From: Clostridium tertium
GTDB taxonomy: Bacteria > Bacillota > Clostridia > Clostridiales > Clostridiaceae
Length of the DNA: 42,486 nt
NCBI RefSeq assembly: GCF_017873245.1
Contig: NZ_JAGGJY010000023.1
Span: forward strand, 1 to 42,486
Direction of reading: 5' to 3'
How positions within the stretch are numbered: the first letter of the stretch is position 1; each line of letters starts with the position of its first letter. The position numbers and the translations under genes are program-made. Positions 26,390 to 35,103 of the stretch are shown in pieces. A model generated the notes under the pieces. It saw nothing but the letters and a program-made list of their open reading frames with translations, was not told where the DNA came from and made no database searches.

Positions 26390-28252
26390 CTATATTACTA
26401 TTGCTACTTCAAAGCCTTCATTAACTGCATGTTTAACCTTACGTGGTGCTAGTGCATCTCCTATAACTCTTATATCTTTTATTTTCCCTTCAAGTTCAGC
26501 TTTAATATTTTCTTGAGATCTGAAACCTAAAGCAATAACTACAGAATCGCAAACAATATTTTCTATAGTACCATCTACTTTTTCAACAATAACTTCATTG
26601 TCCTTTATTTCAACTAATTTTGTGCTAGCTAAAATATTAATTCCAATTTCTGCTACCATTGAACTTAAAGCTAGTAAATTATTGAATGGCATAGGCTCTT
26701 CTAAAATACGCTCTTTCATTTCAATAATAGTTACTTCTTTGCCTTGCTCTGCTAAATGTACAGCAGTTTCACAGCCAACAAATCCACCGCCTGCAATAAT
26801 AACATTTTCTCCTAGATTAATATTATTTGAAAGTACATCTATAGCTGCATGTACATTGCTACCATTTATACCTGGAAGTCTTGGTACTAAAGGAGTACTT
26901 CCAGTTCCAAGGATTACTACATCTGTATTTTCTTCAAGTATTTCATTAGAAGTACTATTTTTTTCAGTAACTACATTAACTCCAAGCTTATCCATTTGTA
27001 TTTCATAATACCTAATCAATCTCTTTAAGTCATCTTTAAATTTTGGTACAGATGCTGGTATTAAATTACCGCCAAGTTTTTCTCCTTTTTCCCATAGAGT
27101 AACCTTATGTCCTCTTTTAGCTGCAACTATTGCTGCTTCCAATCCTCCTGGCCCGCCTCCAACAATAAGTACAGATTTTTTAACTTCAGCCTCAGATAAC
27201 TTTTCCCCTTCTCTTCCGCATCTTGGATTAACACCACAGGATACTGGCTCACCAGAAAGTATTGAAAACATACATTCATTACATCCAATACATGGCACAA
27301 TATCTTCTGATCTGTTTTCTTTCACTTTATTAACCCACTCAGGATCAGCTAGTAAATAATGCCCTAATGCTACAAAATCTGCTATACCCTTAGATACTAT
27401 TCTCTCTGCTACTTCAGGGTATCCCATCTTTCCATGTCCAATAACAGGGATACTAACTTCCTTTTTTACAGCTTGTATATATTTTTCATGTAACGCTGGT
27501 TCTTGATATATTGTTGGGATTGCATTTTGCCAGCAAGCATGACATCCTATATCTACATGAAGAGCAGAAACTCCTAAATTTTCAAGTAATTTTGCCATCT
27601 TAATTCCTTCTTCAGGTTCTCTTCCACCTCTTATAAGATGAGTTGGTGAAAACTTATAAATTATAGGATAATCTTCTCCACAACTTTTTTTAACTGCTTC
27701 AATTATTTCTAGAGATATTCTCATTCTTCCTTCAAAGCTACCACCATATTCGTCTTCTCTAGAATTCCATAATTCTGTTTGGAATTGATCAATTAAATAT
27801 CCACCATACCCATGAACTTCAATAGCATCCACTCCAGCTCTTTTAGCTAAAGCTGCTGCTCTTCCAAAAGCTTCTACTTGCTTATGTATTTCTTCTATTG
27901 AAAATGGAGGATTATTTTTACCTACATATCCTATATTTCCAGCTCCTAAAGAAAGTTGAATACATAGTTTTGAACCAAAAGAATGTATTTTATCTGCTAA
28001 TTTTTTTATTCTATCTATTTTATCCTCATTGTCTAACAAGAACATACTATTAGGTTTTTGGAATTCACTTGTAACTAAAGTAGCTCCAGTCATGATTAAG
28101 CCTGTCCCACCTTCTGCTCTAGCTACATAATAATCAATTGATCTTTCAGAGAATCCGAAATCCTCATCAACATAATCAATTCCCATTGGAGCCATTACAA
28201 TTCTGTTCTTTAATGTTAAATTCCCAATTTTTCCGTGCTCTAAAATCATCAT
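26390..28252 (-). CDS. NADH:flavin oxidoreductase of the 2,4-dienoyl-CoA reductase / BaiCD-BaiH type
   Basis: Cytoplasmic FMN/FAD/[4Fe-4S] enzyme of about 620 residues that reduces activated carbon-carbon double bonds with NAD(P)H. Order: old-yellow-enzyme barrel (about 1-340; LKNRIVMAPMG, VDAIEVHGYGGYLIDQF), cysteine cluster CIGCNECMFSILSGEPVSCGVNPRCG for the iron-sulfur centre, then two nucleotide-binding folds with VLIVGGGPGGLEAA and NVIIAGGGFVGCETA. Relatives include E. coli FadH, clostridial enoate reductases and bile-acid BaiCD/BaiH; the substrate cannot be decided. The frame opens at a GTG at 28261, but GGTG six bases before the ATG at 28252 makes that a better start. Single gene with its own promoter and operator-like palindrome. 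Confidence 0.9.
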   Translation of the reverse strand: MMILEHGKIGNLTLKNRIVMAPMGIDYVDEDFGFSERSIDYYVARAEGGTGLIMTGATLVTSEFQKPNSMFLLDNEDKIDRIKKLADKIHSFGSKLCIQLSLGAGNIGYVGKNNPPFSIEEIHKQVEAFGRAAALAKRAGVDAIEVHGYGGYLIDQFQTELWNSREDEYGGSFEGRMRISLEIIEAVKKSCGEDYPIIYKFSPTHLIRGGREPEEGIKMAKLLENLGVSALHVDIGCHACWQNAIPTIYQEPALHEKYIQAVKKEVSIPVIGHGKMGYPEVAERIVSKGIADFVALGHYLLADPEWVNKVKENRSEDIVPCIGCNECMFSILSGEPVSCGVNPRCGREGEKLSEAEVKKSVLIVGGGPGGLEAAIVAAKRGHKVTLWEKGEKLGGNLIPASVPKFKDDLKRLIRYYEIQMDKLGVNVVTEKNSTSNEILEENTDVVILGTGSTPLVPRLPGINGSNVHAAIDVLSNNINLGENVIIAGGGFVGCETAVHLAEQGKEVTIIEMKERILEEPMPFNNLLALSSMVAEIGINILASTKLVEIKDNEVIVEKVDGTIENIVCDSVVIALGFRSQENIKAELEGKIKDIRVIGDALAPRKVKHAVNEGFEVAIVI

Positions 28253-28349
28253 TATTAACACACCAACCCTTATTAAGTTATATTTTTAACAATATTTGAT
28301 AAAAAATTTTTCATTACTTATTATTTAATTGTTTACATACATATTATTT

Positions 28350-28362
28350 GCATATTATATGC
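28350..28362. promoter_or_regulatory. Operator-like palindrome downstream of the oxidoreductase promoter
   Basis: GCATATTATATGC is a 6-1-6 palindrome lying just past the predicted transcription start (about 28364), a usual place for a repressor site. Regulator unknown. Confidence 0.4.
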
Positions 28363-28370
28363 ACAAAATC

Positions 28371-28399
28371 ATTATAGATTATTTAACAATTTAAATCAA
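28371..28399 (-). promoter_or_regulatory. Promoter of the flavin oxidoreductase gene
   Basis: On the minus strand TTGATT (28394-28399), a 17-base spacer and a perfect TATAAT (28371-28376). It lies between the terminator at 28441 and the gene, so the gene does not depend on upstream transcription. Confidence 0.65.
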
Positions 28400-28440
28400 T
28401 ACGTTTAATACATTTTGTTTTAACATCTAGTTTAATAAAC

Positions 28441-28465
28441 AAAAAAGACTACTATTTAAGTAGCC
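28441..28465 (-). terminator. Terminator of intergenic element B
   Basis: On the minus strand GGCTACT-TAAAT-AGTAGTC forms a seven-pair stem (one G-T) followed by six T residues. No protein gene ends here; the transcript it would end starts in element B. Confidence 0.75.
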
Positions 28466-28487
28466 ATTAAACATTTTTATAAATTCG

Positions 28488-28673
28488 AAAAATCTGAAAA
28501 TTATCAACAATTATCTTTTATTTATTAACAGTTTTTGGTTTATAAATTTTATTTTCTTGTTAATATTTTTTAATAAATACTACTTGTATAATAATTTAGA
28601 TTTTCTAGTATGTCCGTTACTTTTTTACCATGTGCTTGTCTTATTATTATATAGTATTTTAATTAAAAGTAAA
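28488..28673 (-). ncRNA. Intergenic conserved element, copy B (candidate small RNA of about 200 nt)
   Basis: Partner of copy A at 26151-26341. On the minus strand TTTACT (28668-28673), a 16-base spacer and TATAAT (28646-28651) predict a start near 28639, and the terminator at 28441-28465 would end an RNA of about 200 nt before the next gene's own promoter. Conserved with copy A are the promoter, AAGACAAGCA just after the start, CATACTAGAAAATCT and the long 3' block. No long open frame is shared. Not recognised as a known RNA class. Confidence 0.55.
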
Positions 28674-28699
28674 GGACCTCACGTTTAGTTAGGTCCTTT
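28671..28699 (-). terminator. Terminator of the GH3 gene
   Basis: Perfect nine-base stem AAAGGACCT/AGGTCCTTT with an 11-base loop, 20 bases past the stop codon, with a T-rich tail on the minus strand. It is positionally equivalent to the hairpin at 26341-26365. Confidence 0.8.
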
Positions 28700-28718
28700 G
28701 CCTTAATTTATATATTAA

Positions 28719-31307
28719 TTACTTTTTATTTCTTTTTTTGTTCAAAACAAATCCTAAAGCAGTCATTGCTAAACCTAGAGCCCCTGTTGCTATTGGTGTA
28801 ACTACAACTCCTGTGTTTGGTAACTTGCCTCCATTATTATTATTTGTTTCTGGTTTATTCGTATCTTCTGGCTTTTCTTCATTCCCTGGCTTATTGCCAT
28901 CATCCGGCTTATTTTCTTCATTCCCTGGTTTATTTTCTTCTTCTGGAGCTTCTACTTTTATAATATTAATATATCTATTTTCCAATGTTGTATTAAATGT
29001 TCTGTCTTTTGAATCTACAATTTCTACAGAATGAATAATATTAACATCTTGCCCTTCTTCTGCAATTGCTTTTAATGTCACTACTAAACTTGTTTGTGAC
29101 TCAATGGATTTTTCTATAGATTTATCACTTAAGGATATATTTATTTCAGAATCTTTTACTTCTACCTTTTTCACTTCAACCTTTTCATCAGCTGATTTTA
29201 CTGATACTACTTCAAAAGCATCACTATTAAAGTTTATTTTTTCTAAGTAATTTTCTGATTTTAAGCCTTCTATTTCATTTACATTAACTTTTACTTCTAT
29301 TTCTTCACCTGATTTAACTTCTGCTGGTGCTTCAATTGTAGTTGTTCCTACCGATATTAAATTCGTTATACCATATCCATATTCAAAAGCATTTACATCT
29401 AAGTTAGCTACTCCATTTTCATTAACTGTTGGAATACTAACTGGTAATGTTCCTCTTGCTTCTGATCCTCCAAAGACAACTTCTATTGCTGCTGGGATAT
29501 TGGGTCCAAAAGCTTGTACTGGTGATAATCCTCCATCTGCTTCCGTTGGATCCATGCCTTTATATCCATAAGCTATTACTTCTGCTTTTGCATTTTTATG
29601 TGCAGCTACATCATACGGCTTACCAATACTTACAACTACTGAATCTTTATTTAATTCATTTGCATAAGAAGTTACTGCATTTGGTATTGCTGTTATCCAA
29701 TGGGTACTATTTAAATGTGTGTAATTTCCCATTTCTGATAAAACTATTACGTAATCTGCTTCATCAATTTTACTTTTTAATTCATCTGTTATTTCATTCT
29801 CTTTCAAATAGCAATAGGTATCTAATTCGACTGAATCAACTTTTCCTTCTTTCATAAGTCTATTTAATCCAAATTTCATACCTGGTAATTCATTATCATA
29901 TGGAGCTACAAGTAAAACTTTTTCTCCTTCTTTAGGATTTAGAGGTAACACATTATTTTCATTTTTAACTACAGTTATAGCTTCTGCTGAAACTCGTCTT
30001 TCAACATCTCTATTTTCCTTGGAACCAACCACACTTTTTGCATTTTCAATTTTTTCTTCGGCTGTTCTATTATCATTTTCAACGTTAATTATTCCTCTAT
30101 CTATTTTTAGCTTAACTACTCTAGCTGCTGATTCATTTATTCTTTCTTCTGATATTTCTCCTTTAGCAACAGCTTCCTTAACTCCTTCAACTATTGCTCT
30201 AAGCTTTGGAACATCCGCTTTACTTCTTAAAATAGTTGGCATTAAAGCTATATCAACACCAGCATCAAATGCAATTTTTACAGTTTCAACTTCTCCAAAA
30301 TTTTCTGAAATTGCAGCCATATTCAGAGCATCTGTTATAATAACACCGTCAAAATTCATGTCTTCTCTTAGCAATCCTGTTAATATGTCATCTGATAAAG
30401 TTGCTGGAATCTGTATCTCTTGTCCATCCTTTATAGACGTATAGGTATCTTTTTCAATTTGTGGAAATTGAATATGAGCTGTCATTATCATATCAACACC
30501 ATTATCTATAGCGGCTTGAAATGGTTTTAACTCAGCTTCTTTTAATTCTTCAAGCGATTTGTCAACTTTTGGTAAACCATAATGAGAATCTGTTGCTGTA
30601 TCTCCATGCCCTGGGAAGTGTTTAGCTGCTACTGATACACCATTTTCTTGAATTCCTTTTATCATTTTAACTCCAAGCTTTGCAACTAAATCCGGATTGC
30701 TCGAAAATGATCTTAGTCCTATAACAGGATTTAATGGATTATTATTAATATCTACTGATGGAGCAAAATTAACATTTATTCCTAATGAATTTAATTCTCT
30801 TCCTATTACTAATCCTGTGTCATAAGAACTTTGTTCATTTTTAGTTGCACCTATAGCCATGTTTCCTGGAAAATTTGTTCCTGTTCCTAATCTTGTAACA
30901 ATTCCTCCTTCTTGGTCTATTGTTGTTAATAATGGTAGATTCCCATCTTGATCATTTATTGCAACTTGCTGCATGTCATGAATTAATTTAGTTGTTTGCT
31001 CCGTTGTTTTTACGTTTTGAGCAAATAATATAACTCCACCTAGGTCAAATTCATCTATAATTTCTGCCACTTCATCATTCATTTCTGTCAGATCTTGAAC
31101 CGTGGCTTGTCCTTCTTGTTTCCATTGTCTAAAATCAGGCATTAACATTTGCCCTATTTTTTCCTCTAAGGTCATTTGACTTACAATTTTCTCTGCCTCA
31201 GCTTTTGAATTTAAAGTATTTGCATGTACCATCTTAATATTCCCTAATACTAAAGTGCTTGTAACAGCTAAGGCACTCAAAATTGCTACTATTTTTTTCT
31301 TTTTCAT
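28719..31307 (-). CDS. Sortase-anchored GH3 beta-N-acetylhexosaminidase
   Basis: Wall-anchored exo-glycosidase of 862 residues related to NagZ, removing terminal beta-N-acetylhexosamine. Signal peptide about 1-29; GH3 barrel about 35-400 with KHFPGHGDTATDSHYG (H234 of the His/Asp acid-base pair) and VIITDALNM (D326, nucleophile); a GH3 second domain to about 640; a cohesin-like beta-sandwich about 655-785; a linker rich in NKPGNEE repeats; LPNTG at 829, hydrophobic helix and basic tail. Cytoplasmic NagZ is single-domain, so an exported, anchored form more likely trims host glycans, such as those of mucin, than recycles wall fragments. The site AAGGGGG lies 13 bases before the ATG, with GAAAG closer. 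Confidence 0.9.
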   Translation of the reverse strand: MKKKKIVAILSALAVTSTLVLGNIKMVHANTLNSKAEAEKIVSQMTLEEKIGQMLMPDFRQWKQEGQATVQDLTEMNDEVAEIIDEFDLGGVILFAQNVKTTEQTTKLIHDMQQVAINDQDGNLPLLTTIDQEGGIVTRLGTGTNFPGNMAIGATKNEQSSYDTGLVIGRELNSLGINVNFAPSVDINNNPLNPVIGLRSFSSNPDLVAKLGVKMIKGIQENGVSVAAKHFPGHGDTATDSHYGLPKVDKSLEELKEAELKPFQAAIDNGVDMIMTAHIQFPQIEKDTYTSIKDGQEIQIPATLSDDILTGLLREDMNFDGVIITDALNMAAISENFGEVETVKIAFDAGVDIALMPTILRSKADVPKLRAIVEGVKEAVAKGEISEERINESAARVVKLKIDRGIINVENDNRTAEEKIENAKSVVGSKENRDVERRVSAEAITVVKNENNVLPLNPKEGEKVLLVAPYDNELPGMKFGLNRLMKEGKVDSVELDTYCYLKENEITDELKSKIDEADYVIVLSEMGNYTHLNSTHWITAIPNAVTSYANELNKDSVVVSIGKPYDVAAHKNAKAEVIAYGYKGMDPTEADGGLSPVQAFGPNIPAAIEVVFGGSEARGTLPVSIPTVNENGVANLDVNAFEYGYGITNLISVGTTTIEAPAEVKSGEEIEVKVNVNEIEGLKSENYLEKINFNSDAFEVVSVKSADEKVEVKKVEVKDSEINISLSDKSIEKSIESQTSLVVTLKAIAEEGQDVNIIHSVEIVDSKDRTFNTTLENRYINIIKVEAPEEENKPGNEENKPDDGNKPGNEEKPEDTNKPETNNNNGGKLPNTGVVVTPIATGALGLAMTALGFVLNKKRNKK

Positions 31308-31563
31308 ACTACTTTCTCATCCCCCTTAACAAGTGAAATTTCATTTCACCTTTTACATAAATTATACCAATCCCCCTTATCATTTCAACCGTTTTCATAT
31401 TTGTTTTTACGACATCTTTTTTATTAAAAAGCTTTATTGCATAAAAATATTGTATATTTGCTAAGATTTTAAATATTACCTTAAACAACAATATTCTTGA
31501 ATTTTCATTTCATAAACTTATATTTCAAATTCTATTTTCAAATAATCTAATTGTTTTTGCGCC

Positions 31564-31593
31564 AAAAAAAAAGATCCCTCTAAGAGGAATCTT
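31564..31593 (-). terminator. Terminator of the P-loop NTPase gene
   Basis: AAGATCCCTC-TAA-GAGGAATCTT, one mismatch, followed on the minus strand by a run of nine or more T residues. It begins immediately after the stop codon at 31594. Confidence 0.88.
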
Positions 31594-32175
31594 TTACTTC
31601 GCCATATCTAGATTTATTTCCTGAGAAATTCCCACAATATCTAATATTTTTTCTGCTCTTTCTTTTGTTGATCCTGTTATTTCCGTATACCTAACATTTT
31701 CTGCTTCTAAAAAGCTTAAGATAGCCTTGTCCACTGCTTGTGCTAATTCTTCATCCTGCCATCTTACTCCATCTTTTGAATAACCAAATTCTCTTGGCAC
31801 AAAGAATATGTGATCATACTTTGGTAAATCTCTTAAAGCTAACACATAAAGATCTTTTAATATTTCTATTTCTTTTGTTGTTCTTTTCTTATCACCAAGC
31901 ATAAATCTAGCATATATGTATGGTACAAATGTTGCATAGTCTGTTAATGCATAATCGAAGTCATTTAAGCTCTCTTCTAAATGAAGTTGTCCTAAATAAA
32001 TTCCATATTGCTCAGCTATGTTTTCTATCATACCTTTATCTCTTAGGTAATCTGTACTATACTCTGTTGCTACACCTACATTTAAATCTCTAATTTTCAT
32101 ATCCACATAAAGTTGTTGTATTAATGTAGTTTTCCCACATCTTGGTCCACCTAAAATGGCAATTCTCTTTGGCAT
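31594..32175 (-). CDS. P-loop NTPase / NadR-kinase-like ATP-binding protein
   Basis: Cytoplasmic protein of 193 residues. Walker A is ILGGPRCGKTTLIQQL at residues 6-21; a TEYSTDYLRDKG stretch and HIFFVPREFGYSKDGVRWQDEE match the overall layout of the AAA_28/NadR kinase-like group, in which an N-terminal P-loop is followed by a lid region. It lacks a nucleotidyltransferase domain and any fused partner, so neither NAD salvage nor another substrate can be asserted. ATG at 32175 follows GGAGGG. Single gene bounded by terminators on both sides. I would call it an uncharacterised small-molecule kinase-like ATPase. Confidence 0.7.
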   Translation of the reverse strand: MPKRIAILGGPRCGKTTLIQQLYVDMKIRDLNVGVATEYSTDYLRDKGMIENIAEQYGIYLGQLHLEESLNDFDYALTDYATFVPYIYARFMLGDKKRTTKEIEILKDLYVLALRDLPKYDHIFFVPREFGYSKDGVRWQDEELAQAVDKAILSFLEAENVRYTEITGSTKERAEKILDIVGISQEINLDMAK

Positions 32176-32334
32176 TGCAAACCCTCCAAAAATTTCTATA
32201 TAAAACTAAATAATTTTTCAAAATAGATTTTAATTATATCAACAATCGACATAAATTTCAATGTATATTGAAGGTAATATTCATGTTTTATAATTAGTAA
32301 TAATTGTGAAACCTAAATTTCGTTATCTTTTTAT

Positions 32335-32369
32335 AAAAAAAGAATCCCACCTTGAAGCGGAATTCTTTC
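32335..32369 (-). terminator. Terminator of the Opu/Egt transporter operon
   Basis: AAAGAATCCC and GGAATTCTTT form a stem with one mismatch, followed by seven or more T residues on the minus strand, about 25 bases past the stop codon. Confidence 0.78.
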
Positions 32370-32392
32370 ACTTTTTCACTATTACCTCTTCC

Positions 32393-33976
32393 CTATTCAA
32401 TCAGCCCTTCTGATTTTAAGAATTCTATAGCAACAGTTTTTACGTCTCTTTTATTTATATCGACTTCATAGTTTAATTTTCTCATTTTTTCTTCTGTTAA
32501 TTTTCCATCTAGCTTTCCTAATATATCCTTTAATTCTGGAAACTCCTTTAAAGTATCCTCTCTTATAATTGGAACTGCATCATATGGTGGAAAGAATTCT
32601 TTATCATCTTCTAACACAACTAATTGAAATTTGTCAATTAAACCATCTGTTGTAAATGCATCTATAACTTGTGTTTCATTATTTACTAAAGCTGTATATC
32701 TTAAACCTCCATCAACAGGTTTAACTTGCTTGAACTTCATATTATAAGCCTTTTCTAAACCTATTAAACCATCTTCCCTATTAGGGAATTCTATTGTTGG
32801 CCCTATTACTAAGTCTCCTGCAACCTTTGCTAAATCTGAAACTGTCTTTAAGTTATACTTTTCTGCTGTTTCTTTTGTAATTGCCATTGCATATGTGTTA
32901 TTAAAACCTAATGGGTTTAATAATTCTATATTATAATCATTCTTAAATCTTTCTTGAACTATATTATAAACTTCTTCTCTATTTGAATTTGGTTCTGAAA
33001 TATTAAGTATATTTACATAACCAGTTCCTAAATATTCTACATATACATCTGCTGCTCCTGATTTTAATGCATTAAAGGTTACTTGGCTTCCACCTAAGTT
33101 AAACTTTTCTTCTACTTTTATATCTGTATTTGCTTTAACTAACTCTGATAATATATTTCCTACAATAAGTTGCTCTGTATAATTTTTAGATGCTATTGTT
33201 ATTTTCTTTTCATTTCTATTTATAATACTTGTACCTATTACTCCACCTATAACAATCACTGCTAAAACTGAAGCTATAATTATATTTCTCTTTTTATTTT
33301 TATTTGAACTATTTCTTTTTACCTTCATAGTTCCATCTGATTTTCTAATTCCATTTGGCATTGTAGCTGCTTCTATTTTTCCTGTTATCCAGTCTATTAC
33401 TAAAGCTAAAATAGCTGCTGGAATCGCACCAAATAGTATAAGGTTATTATCTACTGTTTGGATACCTGAGAATACTAAATATCCAAGACCACCTGCCCCT
33501 ACAAAGGCTGCTATTGTCATAAGTCCAACAGCCGTAACTGCTGCCATTCTTATACCTGCCATCATAACTGGCATTGCTAGAGGAATCTTTATAAGCTTAA
33601 GAGTTTGTCCACTAGTCATACCTAAACCTTTTGCTGCTTCTAGCATATCTGGATTTATATTTGTAATACCTGTATAAGTATTTTTTATTATAGGTAACAT
33701 TGAATATAGCACTACCATTGTTATAGCTGGTGCTGATCCTATACCTATAACAGGTATCAAGAAACCTAATATAGCTAAACTTGGTATAGCTTGAGTTAAA
33801 TTTGCAAATCCAATTACGCCACTAGCTAGCTTTTTATTCTTAGTTATAAATATACCTAAAGGTACACCAATTACTACTGCTATTAAAACTGCTATAACTG
33901 TAAGCTGTACGTGCTCTAATAAAAGAGATAGAATTTCCGATTTCTTTGTCATTAATTGTTCCATAAAAGTACTCAT
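32393..33976 (-). CDS. ABC transporter permease fused to its substrate-binding domain (OpuCB-OpuCC / EgtU type)
   Basis: Membrane protein of 527 residues with a BPD permease half (about 1-215, six helices; EAA-loop segment AKGLGMTSGQTLKLIKIPLA) and, after one more helix near 230-250, an extracellular ProX-like binding domain (KKITIASKNYTEQLIVGNIL, EKFNLGGSQVTFNALKSGAADVYVEYLGTG, VIDAFTTDGLI). Such fused importers carry glycine betaine, choline or carnitine, and in some Firmicutes ergothioneine (EgtU). The aromatic-cage residues cannot be assigned by eye. Its start shares one base with the stop of the ATPase gene upstream, so the two form a coupled operon. Confidence 0.9.
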   Translation of the reverse strand: MSTFMEQLMTKKSEILSLLLEHVQLTVIAVLIAVVIGVPLGIFITKNKKLASGVIGFANLTQAIPSLAILGFLIPVIGIGSAPAITMVVLYSMLPIIKNTYTGITNINPDMLEAAKGLGMTSGQTLKLIKIPLAMPVMMAGIRMAAVTAVGLMTIAAFVGAGGLGYLVFSGIQTVDNNLILFGAIPAAILALVIDWITGKIEAATMPNGIRKSDGTMKVKRNSSNKNKKRNIIIASVLAVIVIGGVIGTSIINRNEKKITIASKNYTEQLIVGNILSELVKANTDIKVEEKFNLGGSQVTFNALKSGAADVYVEYLGTGYVNILNISEPNSNREEVYNIVQERFKNDYNIELLNPLGFNNTYAMAITKETAEKYNLKTVSDLAKVAGDLVIGPTIEFPNREDGLIGLEKAYNMKFKQVKPVDGGLRYTALVNNETQVIDAFTTDGLIDKFQLVVLEDDKEFFPPYDAVPIIREDTLKEFPELKDILGKLDGKLTEEKMRKLNYEVDINKRDVKTVAIEFLKSEGLIE

Positions 33977-35103
33977 TAATTATCGCCTCCCATCTCAATG
34001 TATTGACTACTTAAAACTGATATTAAACTACTTCTTGTTACTAATCCTAACAATCTATAAGCTTCATCACAAACTGGTAAGTATCCTTTCTTTAAATTAT
34101 TGAATACTTCTAATAACTCTGGTAAGCTAGTATCTCCTGAAACCAATATAGGCTCTTTATTCATAACTTCTTCAACTAATTTATTTTTTTCTTCTATCTT
34201 TTGAATATTTTCCAATGTAATATATCCTAATAATGTTCCTAGTTTATTTATTACAAGTAAACTATCTACTTTCTTTTCTCTCATTATTTCTCTTGCTTGA
34301 AGCAAGTTTCTCTTTGGACTAACTGTTACTGGTTTTGATATCATAACATCTTCTGCTTTAATCATTTCTGGTTTTGTCCAAATCTTATTTTTACCAACAA
34401 ATTCTTCAACATATTCTCCTGCTGGATTTTTTAATATATTTTCCGGAGTATCATATTGAAGTATTTTTCCTTCTTTTAATATACATATCTTATCTGCTAA
34501 ATTTATAGCTTCATCCATATCATGAGTTACGAAAACTATAGTCTTCCTATATTCCTTTTGAATATTAAATAACTCTTCTTGAAGCTCCGCTCTTGTTATT
34601 GGATCTAATGCACTAAAAGGCTCGTCCATTAGTATTATTTCAGCATCTGCTGCAAAAGCTCTTGCAACTCCAACTCTTTGCTGTTGTCCACCACTTAATT
34701 CTACTGGATACCTATCACTATACTTTTCCGGCTCTAATCCAACCATATTTAATAAATCTATTGTCTTTTGATCAATTTCCTCTTGAGTTTTTCCCATAAG
34801 CTTAGGTATTATTTCTATATTTTCTTTTACTGTCATGTGTGGAAATAAACCTGTTTGTTGAATTACATAACCAATACTTCTTCTAAGTAATATTGGATCC
34901 ATTTCTTTTATATTTTTCCCATTAACTAATATTTCTCCTGAAGTAGATTCTATTAATCTATTTATCATTTTTAATAAAGTAGTTTTACCACAACCACTTG
35001 ATCCTATTAAAACTACTAGATTTCCATCCTCTATATTTAAATTAAAATCTTCTAATATAACGTTATTCTTATAGCTTTTTTTAACATTTCTAAATTCAAT
35101 CAT
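33976..35103 (-). CDS. ABC transporter ATPase with CBS domains (OpuCA / EgtV type)
   Basis: Cytoplasmic ATPase of 375 residues. Walker A GSSGCGKTT (about 35-43), Q-loop QQTGLFPHMTV, signature LSGGQQQRVGVARAFA, Walker B IILMDEPFSALDP, switch VFVTHDMDEA, followed by two CBS motifs (about 255-370; EVMNKEPILVSGDTSLPELLEVF and the matching AEDVMISKPVTVS). CBS pairs in OpuA-type ATPases sense ionic strength or nucleotides. ATG at 35103 follows AGGAGG. First gene of the two-gene operon with the fused permease/binding protein. Confidence 0.93.
   Translation of the reverse strand: MIEFRNVKKSYKNNVILEDFNLNIEDGNLVVLIGSSGCGKTTLLKMINRLIESTSGEILVNGKNIKEMDPILLRRSIGYVIQQTGLFPHMTVKENIEIIPKLMGKTQEEIDQKTIDLLNMVGLEPEKYSDRYPVELSGGQQQRVGVARAFAADAEIILMDEPFSALDPITRAELQEELFNIQKEYRKTIVFVTHDMDEAINLADKICILKEGKILQYDTPENILKNPAGEYVEEFVGKNKIWTKPEMIKAEDVMISKPVTVSPKRNLLQAREIMREKKVDSLLVINKLGTLLGYITLENIQKIEEKNKLVEEVMNKEPILVSGDTSLPELLEVFNNLKKGYLPVCDEAYRLLGLVTRSSLISVLSSQYIEMGGDN

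Larger units (their letters stand above)
28262..28718. other. Intergenic stretch holding element B, its terminator and the oxidoreductase promoter
   Basis: This 457-base gap contains, in minus-strand order, the GH3 terminator (28671-28699), element B (28488-28673), a terminator (28441-28465), the oxidoreductase promoter (28371-28399) and a palindrome (28350-28362). No protein-coding gene was seen. Confidence 0.7.

Noticed and set aside
31309..31491. 60-codon minus-strand frame just upstream of the GH3 gene, ending in MRK-stop
   Set aside because: No ribosome site or recognisable protein; it covers the promoter and leader region. The AAGGGGG next to its last ATG more likely serves the GH3 gene.
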